From Acidithiobacillus sp. HP-2 (GTDB lineage: Bacteria > Pseudomonadota > Gammaproteobacteria > Acidithiobacillales > Acidithiobacillaceae), in the NCBI RefSeq assembly GCF_015100155.1, contig NZ_JACKZA010000001.1:1-64000 (forward strand): 64,000 nt of DNA, in the 5' to 3' direction. How positions within the stretch are numbered: position 1 is the stretch's first letter; every line of letters begins with the position of its first letter. Made by a program: the position numbers and the translations under genes. Positions 46,048 to 55,193 of this stretch are shown piece after piece. Below the pieces are notes generated by a model. The model was not told the DNA's origin. It saw only the letters and a program-made list of their open reading frames with translations, and did not search any database.

Positions 46048-47159
46048 GAGGGGCTACCTTGATGGTGCTGCTTGGTAGGATGCTTGGCCTCACCTGTTCG
46101 TACGGCAGCACCGGGATAAAGTCGGGCCGGGAGCGGGAAAATGACCCGGGTATGGGTCGTAATGCCGCTGATCACGGCCTTCGCTCCCGTTTCCCAGAGA
46201 ACCTGAATGGCCTTGTCCGTTGCTTTGCCCTGTTCGACGGTATAAACGAAAGGACCGGAACTGCCCTGCTGCACAGCTCCTACGGGCAGAACCAGAGCAT
46301 TAGCGATGTGCTGGACCGGCATTTGCACCAGCACGTACTGACCCGGCCAGAGTTTATGGTTGGTATTGGGGACCGTGACCTGCAGGCTGACCGTGGCGGT
46401 GCTGGCGCTGACGGTGTTATCAATAAAAGTCAGCTTGCCTTGTGCCAGAAGAGTCCCGCCTTTTTCGTCCTGGATGGGCAGGTCGGTGTTTTGGGATTGC
46501 GCCAGTCTGGCGGCCCCCAGTTGTGCTTGTGGAACACTGAAGTTGACGGTGATGGGGTTGATTTCATTGATGGTGGTTAATTGGGTTTGATTGGCGACCA
46601 CCAGATTTCCGGCTTTGACCAGTGCCAAGCCGATGCGACCATTGATAGGTGCGGTAATCCTGGTGTAAGACAGATTAATCTGAGCCTGCTGCACAGCAGC
46701 CTGATCCTCGGCCACCTGAGCCGCCGCCGCTTGTGCCTGAGAAACCGCCTGGTCAAAGCTCTGGCGGGTAATAAAGTCCTTTTCGGCCAGGGGCCGATCC
46801 TGATTGACCAAGTTACGGTTGTAGCGGGCAGTAGCCTGATCGGCAGCCAGTTTGGCCTGAGCCTGGGCAAGCGCCGCCCGGGTCTGGGCCGGATCAATGG
46901 TAAACAGGGTTTGACCCTTGCTGACCATGGCGCCCTGTGTGAAAGAGATATTTTGTAGCAGTCCCGAAGTCTGGGGAATGACGGTGACAGTCTGGATAGG
47001 CGTCACGGTTCCAAGATAGCCGACGTAGTGGGTCATATCCTCCCGGGTCGGACTGGTCAGTTGTACCTGAAGCGGGGGCATTTCATGTCGGGCTTTGTCT
47101 TGACACCCCGTCAGACCCAAGGTAAGGGCGCTCAGGAGGAAAATAAGGGAATAACGCAT
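46044..47159 (-). CDS. RND periplasmic adaptor (membrane fusion lipoprotein)
   Basis: This 371-residue protein starts MRYSLIFLLSALTLGLTGC, a lipoprotein signal with LTGC lipobox; the frame is open to 47381 but those residues overlap the outer-membrane gene. Then comes a hairpin-lipoyl-barrel-MP domain plan: QTVTVIPQTSGLL, the long coiled coil (AQAKLAADQATARYN through AVQQAQINLSYT), and GLALVKAGNLVVAN. It links the RND pump to the outer-membrane channel. ATG 47159 overlaps the stop of the channel gene (TGATG). Confidence 0.93.
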   Translation of the reverse strand: MRYSLIFLLSALTLGLTGCQDKARHEMPPLQVQLTSPTREDMTHYVGYLGTVTPIQTVTVIPQTSGLLQNISFTQGAMVSKGQTLFTIDPAQTRAALAQAQAKLAADQATARYNRNLVNQDRPLAEKDFITRQSFDQAVSQAQAAAAQVAEDQAAVQQAQINLSYTRITAPINGRIGLALVKAGNLVVANQTQLTTINEINPITVNFSVPQAQLGAARLAQSQNTDLPIQDEKGGTLLAQGKLTFIDNTVSASTATVSLQVTVPNTNHKLWPGQYVLVQMPVQHIANALVLPVGAVQQGSSGPFVYTVEQGKATDKAIQVLWETGAKAVISGITTHTRVIFPLPARLYPGAAVRTGEAKHPTKQHHQGSPS

Positions 47160-48619
47160 CACGGTTTTTGTGCTCCCAAAGGCATGCCCACGGCCTGACT
47201 GAGTTGCGCCAGTGCCACGTAACTGCTGACCAGATTTTGAATGAGGGTGTAACGCGCCTGCGCCAGGGTGGATTCTGCCAGCAACACATCCTGGATGGTG
47301 GCTTGCCCAACGCGATATTGTGCCTGTACTACTTCCAGAGCTTTGTCGGCGTTTTTCAGACCACTGCGAGCTCCTGGCCATGCTGCCGTAGCCCCCTGAA
47401 AATTATGATAATCCTGCCAGACTGTGCTTTCGGTGCTGTTACGGCTGCTGGCAAGGTTGGCTTCAGCCTGATCACGCAAGGCCTCGTTCTGGCGAACCTG
47501 ATAGTGGTTATTGAAGCCCGTAAACAATGGAACGGTCAGAGTAAAACCAACGGTCCAGGTGTCGCCGGGCCGAAAGCCACCCTGAAACAGGTAGCCATAG
47601 GAACTGCTGGCCCCCAGAGTGGGCAAGCCGCTGGCCTCAGCACTCCGCAGATTGGCCTGGGCTACAGCCACCTGGGCTCGTGCTTCCTGCAAGGCCGGGT
47701 TGGCGCTTAGTGCAGATTGCATCAGGGTGTCTGCCGCATCGTGCAGTTGCGGGGGTGTCTGATTGAGTTGCAGCGGGTGAATTTTCAGAACGGTTTTGGG
47801 GCTCAGGCCGAGGGTGCTGGCCAATACGCCCTGACTGCTACGCAGGGTCTGCTGTTGGGCGGCAAGGGTGGATTGTGACTGAGCCATGGCCGCCCGCGCC
47901 TGATACAAGGCCCCTACTGTCGCTTGACCGGCGCGGTGCATAACTTCTGCGGCTTCCAGGTTTTTCTGATTTTCGGCAACGGTTTTTTCATCGGCAAGGA
48001 GCAGGGACTGGTTGCCGAGCACCTGATAATAGGCCTGGGCCACGCTGAAGGCCACAGACTGGATTTCCTGATTCTGGGTGAAGCCAGCTACCCATTCCTG
48101 GGCTTTTGCCGCATCGGTTTTGGCGGAGCGCAGGCCAAAATCCCAGAGGGTGTAGCTGAGGGTCAGATTCGGATTGACGCTGTTGCGCGCGGGTACGGTA
48201 AAGCCCGCCGTAGAAGCCGACTGGCGACGTGAAGCCGAAGTGCTGAGGGTTAGAGTCGGCAACCAGGCACTTTCTGCTGCACCCACTCCTGCTGCTTCGG
48301 CACGCAGGGAGTCCCAGGCGGCCGCTGTTTGCGGATTGTGGGCAAGGGCATAGGCGGTCAGTTGCGGCAGGCTCCAGACCTGCTCCTGTTCAGCCTGAGC
48401 AAGCGTATGGGCATCGGGTATGGTCGGCAGTTTACTGGGGCCGGTCCACGGCTGTCCGGGTTGCTGGCTGATTCCGCCATCGGTATCAAATGGATCTGCC
48501 AACCAGCCCATCACCCCGGCATCGGCCTGAGTCAGTCCGGTGACCGCCACCAAGACGCCAGTGACGGCGCTTAGCACTTTATGGGGCACGCTCAAGCTCC
48601 TCATTCGTGGAGCCTGCAT
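47159..48619 (-). CDS. Outer-membrane efflux channel (TolC/OprM family)
   Basis: This ~485-residue protein has a signal peptide (SAVTGVLVAVTGLTQADA), then two repeats of the outer-membrane-efflux domain: ALAHNPQTAAAW and VEAAEVMHRAGQA-type heptads, with a YFPTLGASSSYG-like strand. As first gene of the operon it forms the exit duct for the downstream adaptor and pump. The start may be at the first ATG (48619) or at the sixth residue, ATG 48604. Its promoter faces that of the LTxxQ gene across a palindrome-rich 185 bases. Confidence 0.92.
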   Translation of the reverse strand: MQAPRMRSLSVPHKVLSAVTGVLVAVTGLTQADAGVMGWLADPFDTDGGISQQPGQPWTGPSKLPTIPDAHTLAQAEQEQVWSLPQLTAYALAHNPQTAAAWDSLRAEAAGVGAAESAWLPTLTLSTSASRRQSASTAGFTVPARNSVNPNLTLSYTLWDFGLRSAKTDAAKAQEWVAGFTQNQEIQSVAFSVAQAYYQVLGNQSLLLADEKTVAENQKNLEAAEVMHRAGQATVGALYQARAAMAQSQSTLAAQQQTLRSSQGVLASTLGLSPKTVLKIHPLQLNQTPPQLHDAADTLMQSALSANPALQEARAQVAVAQANLRSAEASGLPTLGASSSYGYLFQGGFRPGDTWTVGFTLTVPLFTGFNNHYQVRQNEALRDQAEANLASSRNSTESTVWQDYHNFQGATAAWPGARSGLKNADKALEVVQAQYRVGQATIQDVLLAESTLAQARYTLIQNLVSSYVALAQLSQAVGMPLGAQKP

Positions 48620-48659
48620 TCTCCTGAAAAAGCGTCAGGGAGGGAAGTAGGTTTTTGTG

Positions 48660-48719
48660 CAAAATTGTTGCAAAGTGTGAATGGATTCGGTGCCTTATTC
48701 ACAATTATTGACAATTTTT
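48660..48719. promoter_or_regulatory. Imperfect palindrome in the divergent efflux/LTxxQ promoter region
   Basis: Left arm 48660-48682 (starts CAAAATTGTTG, ends TGTGAAT) and right arm 48697-48719 (starts ATTCACAATT, ends GACAATTTTT) are inverted copies with a few mismatches and a 14-base spacer. This fits a regulator site controlling both directions; the OmpR-type regulator encoded nearby is a candidate. Confidence 0.5.
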
Positions 48720-48805
48720 CGCTGGCAACAGAGGGGGCAAGCCGTTAACGTGTTTTCCACGGAAAGGGACGAACCTTTTCCCCCTGAGAGACGAGGAGCA
48801 ATAGA

Positions 48806-49351
48806 ATGTCGAAACTGAAATATGCAGTATCCGGTTTGATGATTGCCGCATTCGGTATGACTGCTTTGCCGGCATTTGCCGAAGATGCACCCCCGCCGCC
48901 CATGGCCGGACATGGCCCCATGGAACCGGGGATGATGCATGGCCATCACGGACCCTGGCAGCATGGACCCATGCGTGGCCCCTGGATGCAGAATATGCCC
49001 GTTCCCATGTTGATGCCTATTGTCTGGCGACACGCGATTGACCTGAAATTGACCCCGGCACAGGAGAGTGATCTGAAAAATTGGCGGAATACCCAGCGTA
49101 AGGATTTTCCGGCCTGGCGTCAGGGCATGATGGCGCATAATAAGGCATTGCGCGATGCTCTCCTCAACGGTGAATCGGGGGCCGCACTGGCCCCCCTGAA
49201 AGCGGCTGTGGTCAAGGATCATGAAATGATGCTGGATCGGGGTATTGCGCAGGTCCAGTACCTGCACAAAATCCTGACCCCGGTACAATGGCAGACCGTC
49301 GTGAAGATGGCGGAGCACAAGGGCCATCGTCCAGGACCCTGGGGTAAATAA
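48806..49351 (+). CDS. Periplasmic LTxxQ-type (Spy/CpxP-like) protein
   Basis: This 181-residue protein has a signal peptide cut at AFA-E (~25), then a His/Met/Pro-rich N-terminal stretch with PPPPMAGHGP, HGHHGPWQHGP and MRGPWMQNM that may bind metals, and two LTxxQ motifs: LTPAQESDL at ~85 and LTPVQWQTV at ~157. Spy and CpxP use such helical cradles to bind unfolded proteins and to sense envelope stress. It is transcribed just upstream of a two-component pair and divergent from an RND operon, suggesting an envelope- or metal-stress response module. Confidence 0.75.
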   Translation: MSKLKYAVSGLMIAAFGMTALPAFAEDAPPPPMAGHGPMEPGMMHGHHGPWQHGPMRGPWMQNMPVPMLMPIVWRHAIDLKLTPAQESDLKNWRNTQRKDFPAWRQGMMAHNKALRDALLNGESGAALAPLKAAVVKDHEMMLDRGIAQVQYLHKILTPVQWQTVVKMAEHKGHRPGPWGK

Positions 49352-49352
49352 A

Positions 49353-50090
49353 ATGGCTGAGAACGGCAAGATACTGCTGGTCGATGATGATCCCAGAGTG
49401 CGGACCATGCTGGTCCGCTATTTGGAAGGGCAGGGTTTTGCCGTTCAGGCAGTGGGGTCCGGGGTACAGATGGACCGGCATCTGGAGCGGGAATATTACG
49501 ATTTGCTGCTTCTGGATGTCATGATGCCCGGCGAAGATGGTTTCAGCATCTGTCGTCGCCTGCGTGCGCAGGAACCTCATCTGCCAATTATCATGCTCAC
49601 GGCACGGGGCGACCTCAGTGACCGGGTAGAGGGGCTGGATGTGGGCGCCGATGATTATTTGCCCAAGCCTTTTGAACCCCGTGAACTGACGGCCCGTATT
49701 CGGGCGGTGTTGCGGCGTAGTCAGGAAATCCGGACGGTGGATCCGGCGCCTGGGGCCATAGAATTCGGCCCCTTTCGTCTGGCTCTGGATACGCGCAGCT
49801 TGTGGCGGGGAGCGGAAAAAATCTCCCTGACCGATAGCGAGTTTTCCATTTTACATGCCCTCGCCAGTCACGCCTGGCAACCCTTGTCCAGAGAGCGTCT
49901 GCTGGCCATGAGTCATGGGAATGAAGAAGTCACTGCGGGATCGCGGGGCGTCGATGTGTTTATTTCCCGGTTGCGGCGCATTGTCGAAACAGATCCGGGT
50001 GATCCGCGTTATATACAAACCGTGTGGGGACGCGGCTATGTGCTGGTGCCCGATGGTGGCAATGCTGCTGCGGAGCCGGATGAAACCTAG
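49353..50090 (+). CDS. OmpR-family response regulator
   Basis: This 245-residue protein has a receiver domain with acidic pair VDDDPRV, phosphoacceptor Asp in LLLLDVMMPG (~56), and the KPFE Lys, and then an OmpR-type winged helix (TDSEFSILHALASH and GSRGVDVFISRLRRIVE, with VWGRGYVLVP). It follows the LTxxQ gene by one base, so it is co-transcribed. Its likely partner kinase is at 50421-51692 but separated by a repeat element. Confidence 0.95.
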   Translation: MAENGKILLVDDDPRVRTMLVRYLEGQGFAVQAVGSGVQMDRHLEREYYDLLLLDVMMPGEDGFSICRRLRAQEPHLPIIMLTARGDLSDRVEGLDVGADDYLPKPFEPRELTARIRAVLRRSQEIRTVDPAPGAIEFGPFRLALDTRSLWRGAEKISLTDSEFSILHALASHAWQPLSRERLLAMSHGNEEVTAGSRGVDVFISRLRRIVETDPGDPRYIQTVWGRGYVLVPDGGNAAAEPDET

Positions 50091-50103
50091 CACCCCCAGG
50101 TTA

Positions 50104-50306
50104 AACCTAAAAACGGCAGTTGCCGTGGGTGCTTTTTGCTCCGTTGTTCCTCGCCTGTTGTTCTAAGGCTCATCCTGCTGTCAGGAGAGAACTCGCCCTA
50201 CGGGCTCAAACAGCTCTCCTGACGGGCGCTGGATTTCGCCAAGAACAACAACGGCTCGAAACAAAAGTCGCTGCAAAGCACCCACGGCAACTGCCGTTTT
50301 TAGGTT
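50104..50306. repeat. 203-bp element with 32-bp terminal inverted repeats (MITE- or REP-like)
   Basis: The arms 50104-50135 and 50275-50306 are perfect inverted copies; the right arm with its flank (50264-50306) is copy 2 of the dispersed ~43-bp repeat. No transposase frame is present. The arm contains CGGCAACTGCCGTTTTT, which is a small GC stem followed by T residues, so it may terminate transcription in either direction. Confidence 0.6.
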
Positions 50307-50314
50307 GAAGGGTT

Positions 50315-50401
50315 CTTTTTGACGAGGGCATTTTGGGCAAGGTCGGGGCGGTGCTTCTCCGACATCGCGCTCGGTCGGTTCAGAATGTCCTCGTCAAAAA
50401 G
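50315..50401. repeat. Second inverted repeat, 18-bp arms
   Basis: The arms CTTTTTGACGAGGGCATT (50315-50332) and AATGTCCTCGTCAAAAAG (50384-50401) are reverse complements save one base, with about 50 bases between. The RNA would form a long hairpin just before the kinase start (50421). Confidence 0.55.
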
Positions 50402-50420
50402 CGCATTGGGGTGAAGGATT

Positions 50421-51692
50421 ATGAAAAAAAATCAATTCTGGTGGCCGGATACTCTGTTTAACCGGATGTTTCTGATTATTGCCGGATTGCTCTTTCTGAG
50501 TCAGCTGGCAGTTTACTGGTTTTTTAATATTTATCAGGCTAATCCTCAGGCCGAGCATATGGCTCAGAATTGGGCGCAGGTTCTGACCCTCAGCGAAACC
50601 CTCAGCCCTGCCCAGCGGACCGCCATTCAGCCGATTTTGTCCCGGCAAGGTTTGCAGGTGTTGCCGGCCAGCGCGATGAGCGGGCGCAATCCCCGCATTC
50701 CTCCCTTGGTCAATGCCCTGCAGCAACTCCGGCAGATGGGCTGGCCGGACGCCCAGTTGCGTTTTGATCCGCGCTCCGGGACCTTGTGGTTGCAGACGCA
50801 CCCCGGTGCGGCCCTGGCCCTGGCCATGCCGATGCCACGTCCGGCAGGCTTACCTCTGCCCTGGTTCAAGCTTGCCGCTATTCTGCTCTTGTCCTGGTTG
50901 GGCGCGTATTTGGTGGTACGCCAGGTTACCCGCCCCCTGACGCGTTTGATGCAGGGCGTAGATCGCTTGCGCAGCGGGGATACCCTAGGGGATTTGCCGG
51001 AAGCCGGGCCTGCGGATTTACGGCGTCTGGCGGAAAGATTCAATCAGACCCTGCGGGACCTGCAGCGTTTGTGGCGAGAGCGGGAAATGGTTCTGGTGGG
51101 AGTTTCCCATGATTTGCGGACGCCTCTGACGCGGATGCGTTTAAGCGCGGAGTTTCTGCCAGCTGAGGAAGAAGCCCGGCAGGAAATCATCGACAATATT
51201 CAGGAAATGGACAAAGTCATCCATCAGTTCATGGGGTATGCGCGTAGCGGCGAACGCGAGCTGCTGGTGGAAACCGATATCGGGAGCTGGTTGCAGCAAC
51301 TGGTGCTGCGTCAGCAGGCTGAAGTGCGCTGGCATCCTGCGCCTGGTCCTTTGCCGAAATTGGCCATCCAGGAGGTCGGTTTGGCGCGCGCCCTGCAAAA
51401 TCTGATTGATAATGCCCAGGTGCACGGCGTGGGACCCGTAGATATTTATGCCGAAAAAGTCGGTCAGCAGATGCTGATCCGGGTGCGGGATCATGGTTCA
51501 GGGATTGCTGAATCCCAGTTACAAACCGTACGCGCTCCTTTTGCCCAGGCGGGCAAGGGCGGTGGGATTGGTCTGGGCTTGGCCATTGTCGAACGGGTTA
51601 TGGCCTACCATAACGGGCAGTTGAATTTGTATAATGCCCCTGATGGCGGTCTGGTTGCCGAACTCGTCCTGCCCTTGCGTCAGCCTTACTGA
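50421..51692 (+). CDS. EnvZ-like sensor histidine kinase
   Basis: This 423-residue inner-membrane kinase has two membrane segments (~15-35 and ~143-165), a short periplasmic domain, HAMP (YLVVRQVTRPLTRLMQGVD), HisKA with the phosphorylated His in GVSHDLRTPLTRM, N box NLIDNAQVHG, G1 DHGSGI and G2 GGGIGLGLAIVE. It should phosphorylate the OmpR-type regulator at 49353-50090. The start ATG 50421 has an AAGGATT site. Confidence 0.94.
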   Translation: MKKNQFWWPDTLFNRMFLIIAGLLFLSQLAVYWFFNIYQANPQAEHMAQNWAQVLTLSETLSPAQRTAIQPILSRQGLQVLPASAMSGRNPRIPPLVNALQQLRQMGWPDAQLRFDPRSGTLWLQTHPGAALALAMPMPRPAGLPLPWFKLAAILLLSWLGAYLVVRQVTRPLTRLMQGVDRLRSGDTLGDLPEAGPADLRRLAERFNQTLRDLQRLWREREMVLVGVSHDLRTPLTRMRLSAEFLPAEEEARQEIIDNIQEMDKVIHQFMGYARSGERELLVETDIGSWLQQLVLRQQAEVRWHPAPGPLPKLAIQEVGLARALQNLIDNAQVHGVGPVDIYAEKVGQQMLIRVRDHGSGIAESQLQTVRAPFAQAGKGGGIGLGLAIVERVMAYHNGQLNLYNAPDGGLVAELVLPLRQPY

Positions 51693-51702
51693 ACCGATCC
51701 GT

Positions 51703-52038
51703 TCAGGGTGTCGGCTTTTGCGCCGGGCACAACTTGCGGAGATTGGCTTCAGCGGCAGGGCTGAGATCGTGCCAGGCAATATTGCCGCATTTGCCACTGA
51801 GGGGGCCTTGCAGAGAGCCTTCCTGAGAAATGGTTTTTCCCACCGGAAAGTTGGCCACGGACACTGTAGACACTGTCGGTGCCGCGAGTTTTACGGCGGC
51901 GGCCGCTTCAGCTGCTTTTTGGGTCTGTCGGACCGATTGCTTATGCTGCCAAAAGAAAAAAGCCAAAACGGCGATCAGCAGCACAATAATGACCACGATC
52001 AGCCAGCGCCAGCTTTGGGATGATTGCTCTTGCTTCAT
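51703..52038 (-). CDS. Single-span membrane-anchored protein of unknown function
   Basis: This 111-residue protein has a short cytoplasmic tail, one hydrophobic segment at ~12-30 (LIVVIIVLLIAVLAFFFW), an alanine-rich helix, and a periplasmic C-terminal part with two cysteines (KCGNIAWHD, KLCPAQ). No family was recognised. It is convergent with the kinase gene, 10 bases apart. Confidence 0.55.
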   Translation of the reverse strand: MKQEQSSQSWRWLIVVIIVLLIAVLAFFFWQHKQSVRQTQKAAEAAAAVKLAAPTVSTVSVANFPVGKTISQEGSLQGPLSGKCGNIAWHDLSPAAEANLRKLCPAQKPTP

Positions 52039-52098
52039 TGCTTCGGTCCCTCCCGGTGTTCAGCAGACTAACTGTAGCAAGGCATCGGCTGTTTTGCC

Positions 52099-52141
52099 AA
52101 AGTTGCTGCAAAGCCCCCGGGCCAACTGCTGTTTTTAGCGG
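52099..52141. repeat. Copy 3 of the dispersed ~43-bp repeat
   Basis: This is a degenerate copy: AAAGTTGCTGCAAAG, a CCAACTGCTG block and GTTTTTAG are conserved. It lies between the divergent starts of the 111-residue membrane protein and argH. Confidence 0.5.
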
Positions 52142-52212
52142 GAAGCATGGGGCAATGCTGGCGTAAGAGCTGGTGTTTTCGTTATAGTCGCGGGCAGAAA
52201 GGAGGTGCAGGC

Positions 52213-53604
52213 ATGAGTGAAAAAATGTGGGGCGGGCGCTTCGCCGCAGCTACGGATAGTTTGGTGGAAGCCTTCACGGCATCCATTCAGGTAGACAGCC
52301 GGTTATATGCAGAGGATATCCGTGGTTCGCAAGCCCATGCCCGCATGTTGGGGCGGGTTGGCGTGCTGACCGCGAGCGAGGTGGAAGCCATTGTCGCCGG
52401 ACTGCAGCAGGTGGGACAGGAAATTGCCGAACAGCGCCTGCCCTTTGTCGACAGCCTCGAAGATATTCACATGCATGTTGAATCCCGTTTGACCGAAATC
52501 ATCGGGGACGTGGGGAAGAAGCTGCACACGGGCCGTTCCCGCAATGATCAGGTGGCCACCGACCTGCGCCTCTATACCCGGTCCTGTGTGGATGATCTGG
52601 TCGCCGCTTTGCGCCATCTGCAGGAGGTATTTGTGGACCTGGCCGAGCGCGAGGTGGAAACCATCCTGCCCGGCCTGACCCATATGCAGGTGGCGCAGCC
52701 GGTCAGTTTCGGCCACCATTGCATGGCCTATGTTGAAATGTTTCAGCGCGATGCCCAGCGTCTCCAGGACGCCCGTAAACGGGTGAATGTGCTGCCTCTG
52801 GGTGCAGCGGCTCTGGCAGGTACCACTTTCCCGATTGATCGTTGGGATGTGGCACGGCAACTGGGTTTTGATGCCGTCGCGGAAAACAGCCTGGACGCCG
52901 TTTCCGACCGGGATTTTGTCATGGAAGTGCTGGCTGATCTGGCCATGATTGCCGTCCATTTATCGCGTTTATCCGAAGAATTGATTTTGTGGATGTCCGC
53001 ACCTTTTGGCTTCATTGATCTCCCGGACAGTTTTTGTACGGGTTCCAGCATCATGCCCCAGAAGAAAAATCCGGATGTGGCGGAAATCATTCGCGGCAAA
53101 AGCGGTCGGGTGGTCGGTGATCTGGTCGCCATGCTGGTGCTGATGAAGGGCCAGCCCCTGACTTACAATCGGGATAATCAGGAAGACAAGGAAACTTTTT
53201 TTGATGCGCTGGATCAGGTGCGGGCCAGCGTCGAAATCATGGGTCGCATGTTGCCGGGCCTGCAAACCCGCCCCGCAGTCATGCGCGCCCAGGCAGAACG
53301 CGGTTATGCCACGGCTACGGATCTGGCCGATTACCTGGTGCGTAAAGGTTTGCCTTTCCGTGATGCGCATGCGGTGGTGGGTAAAGCCGTGCGTCTCGCC
53401 CAGGACCGCAATATAGGCCTGGAAGCCATGCCCTTGCCTGACTTGCAGGCCCTGTCCCCGCTTATTACCGAAGAGGTTTATCAGGTGCTGACCCTGGAAG
53501 GTTCACTCGCGGCCCGTAATCATCTCGGCGGAACCGCCCCTGATCAGGTGCGGGCGGCCATCGCCCGTGCCCGTGCACGTCTTGCTGAGGAGCAGTCTGC
53601 ATGA
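52213..53604 (+). CDS. argH: Argininosuccinate lyase
   Basis: This 463-residue enzyme splits argininosuccinate into arginine and fumarate, the last step of arginine synthesis. The start at 52213 has a strong AGGAGGT site and gives the usual [10 protein letters not shown] beginning; the frame extends to 52147 without similarity. Motifs include [15 protein letters not shown], the fumarase signature [12 protein letters not shown] and [11 protein letters not shown]. The stop overlaps the lptM start by four bases. Confidence 0.97.
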   Translation: MSEKMWGGRFAAATDSLVEAFTASIQVDSRLYAEDIRGSQAHARMLGRVGVLTASEVEAIVAGLQQVGQEIAEQRLPFVDSLEDIHMHVESRLTEIIGDVGKKLHTGRSRNDQVATDLRLYTRSCVDDLVAALRHLQEVFVDLAEREVETILPGLTHMQVAQPVSFGHHCMAYVEMFQRDAQRLQDARKRVNVLPLGAAALAGTTFPIDRWDVARQLGFDAVAENSLDAVSDRDFVMEVLADLAMIAVHLSRLSEELILWMSAPFGFIDLPDSFCTGSSIMPQKKNPDVAEIIRGKSGRVVGDLVAMLVLMKGQPLTYNRDNQEDKETFFDALDQVRASVEIMGRMLPGLQTRPAVMRAQAERGYATATDLADYLVRKGLPFRDAHAVVGKAVRLAQDRNIGLEAMPLPDLQALSPLITEEVYQVLTLEGSLAARNHLGGTAPDQVRAAIARARARLAEEQSA

Positions 53605-53783
53605 AATCCCTGGCCGCTGTGGTCTTCGTCTGGGTGTTGGTCCTCGGTCTGGCGGGCTGTGGACGGAAGACGCCACTGAGCCTGCCGCCAGCTCCCCCGG
53701 CACATCCTGCCGCCAATACTGCTGTCGCGCCAGCACCAATCAGCCCGACCAGCAGTGCCACGGAGAGTGCTGCGCGGCCATGA
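53601..53783 (+). CDS. lptM: Small lipoprotein LptM-like (YifL)
   Basis: This 60-residue protein has a signal peptide and the lipobox LAGC at ~17-20, followed by [10 protein letters not shown] and a Pro/Ala-rich tail. LptM-type lipoproteins assist maturation of the LptDE lipopolysaccharide translocon. The gene lies between argH and lysA and overlaps both by four bases (ATGA), the conserved context of this gene in proteobacteria. Confidence 0.75.
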   Translation: MKSLAAVVFVWVLVLGLAGCGRKTPLSLPPAPPAHPAANTAVAPAPISPTSSATESAARP

Positions 53784-55015
53784 ATCCCTTCCATTACCAT
53801 CAGGGAGACTTGTACTGCGAGGATTTATCTCTCGCCACCCTCGCCCGGCATTATGATACGCCCTGCTACGTGTATTCCGGGGCGGCGCTACGCGAACGCT
53901 ACCATTCCTTCAGTAACGCACTGGGTGACGGCACGCAGGTGTGTTATGCCGTCAAGGCCAACAGCAATCTGGCGGTGCTGCGTTTATTTGCTGAAATGGG
54001 TGCCGGTTTTGACATTGTTTCGGGTGGAGAACTGGAACGGGTGCTGCGTGCCGGAGGTGCAGCGGAGAAAATCATTTTTTCGGGCGTAGGTAAGTCTGCC
54101 GATGAAATTCGTGCCGCCCTGTCTGCCGGCATTGCCTGTCTCAATGTGGAGTCTGCTGCAGAGTTGTGGCGAATTGCCGATATTGCTGCTGATATGGGCC
54201 TGCGCGCGCCCATTGCCCTGCGGGTGAATCCGGATGTGGACCCCGGCACTCATGCGTACATTGCTACCGGCCTTAAGGAAAGCAAATTCGGAATCCCCAT
54301 GGATGCTGCGCGGACTCTCTACCTGGAGGCCGCAAAACATCCTGCTCTGGAGCTCAAGGGCATAGCCTGTCATATCGGGTCCCAATTACTCAATCTTGCG
54401 CCCCTCGGCGAAGCGGTGACGCGGGTGCGTGCCCTCTATGAAGACCTCTCTGCCCAGGGCCTTACCCTGGAGCATCTGGATCTCGGGGGTGGGGTGGGTA
54501 TTCGTTATCACGATGAGAACCCGCCCAGTCCTGCGGATTATGCGGAGGTTCTCAACCAGGCCTTACAGGGCCTGGCCGTCAAAAGGGCGGTAGAGCTGGG
54601 CCGGGCCCTGGTGGGGAATGCAGGCGTTCTGCTGACCCGGGTGGAATACCTCAAGGATAATGGCAGCAAGCAATTTTGTGTGGTGGATGCTGCCATGAAT
54701 GATTTGTTGCGCCCCGCTCTTTATGGCGCCTGGCACGATATTTTGCCACTCCGCCAGGATGCGGCAGCCGGGCAGGTCATGGATGTGGTTGGGCCGATCT
54801 GCGAAAGCGGCGACTTCATCGCCAAGGACCGCCCCGTTCGGGCGGAGGCTGGGCAGTTGCTGGCCATTATGGGTGCCGGTGCGTATGGTTTTGCCATGAG
54901 CAGCAACTACAATACCCGGCCCCGGCCCCCTGAGGTGCTGGTCCATGGTCACCAGCATCGCCTCATTCGGCGACGGGAAAACTGGGATGATCTGATGGGC
55001 ATGGAGCTCCCCTGA
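53780..55015 (+). CDS. lysA: Diaminopimelate decarboxylase
   Basis: This 411-residue PLP enzyme makes lysine from meso-diaminopimelate. The start ATG at 53780 overlaps the lptM stop. Motifs: VCYAVKANSNLAVL (PLP Lys), GAGFDIVSGGELERVL, CHIGSQLL, the substrate motif CESGDF and GAYGFAMSSNYN. The frame is open further upstream only inside lptM. The operon is argH-lptM-lysA, all coupled. Confidence 0.96.
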   Translation: MNPFHYHQGDLYCEDLSLATLARHYDTPCYVYSGAALRERYHSFSNALGDGTQVCYAVKANSNLAVLRLFAEMGAGFDIVSGGELERVLRAGGAAEKIIFSGVGKSADEIRAALSAGIACLNVESAAELWRIADIAADMGLRAPIALRVNPDVDPGTHAYIATGLKESKFGIPMDAARTLYLEAAKHPALELKGIACHIGSQLLNLAPLGEAVTRVRALYEDLSAQGLTLEHLDLGGGVGIRYHDENPPSPADYAEVLNQALQGLAVKRAVELGRALVGNAGVLLTRVEYLKDNGSKQFCVVDAAMNDLLRPALYGAWHDILPLRQDAAAGQVMDVVGPICESGDFIAKDRPVRAEAGQLLAIMGAGAYGFAMSSNYNTRPRPPEVLVHGHQHRLIRRRENWDDLMGMELP

Positions 55016-55193
55016 CCCCAATTCATTGTCCAGGGCTTGGCTGTTGATCTGGGCAGTATGATTTGCCCTGCGGCCATCCCGAAGACTCTTTTTCTGCTAA
55101 CCTTGTAGAGATTGGTTGTTTTTTGCGGGCGTAGTGCTTGCACCGTTTGTCGATGTTTTGGCCAGCAGCCCGCACGTCAGTGAGGAGGCAGAC

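Larger units (their letters stand above)
50091..50420. other. Gap between response regulator and kinase, filled by inverted repeats
   Basis: No gene is seen. The gap holds a 203-base element with perfect 32-bp terminal inverted repeats (50104-50135 and 50275-50306) and an inner hairpin (50181-50189/50214-50222), then a second inverted repeat (50315-50332 and 50384-50401, 18 bp, one mismatch). See the separate repeat entries. Confidence 0.6.

Noticed and set aside
46048-47381. Longer adaptor protein starting at 47381
   Set aside because: The first 74 residues are inside the outer-membrane channel gene and lack a signal peptide. ATG 47159 gives a lipoprotein signal.
53567-53779. N-terminal extension of the lysA frame
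   Set aside because: Those residues are the out-of-frame reading of argH and lptM; the real start at 53780 overlaps the lptM stop as ATGA.
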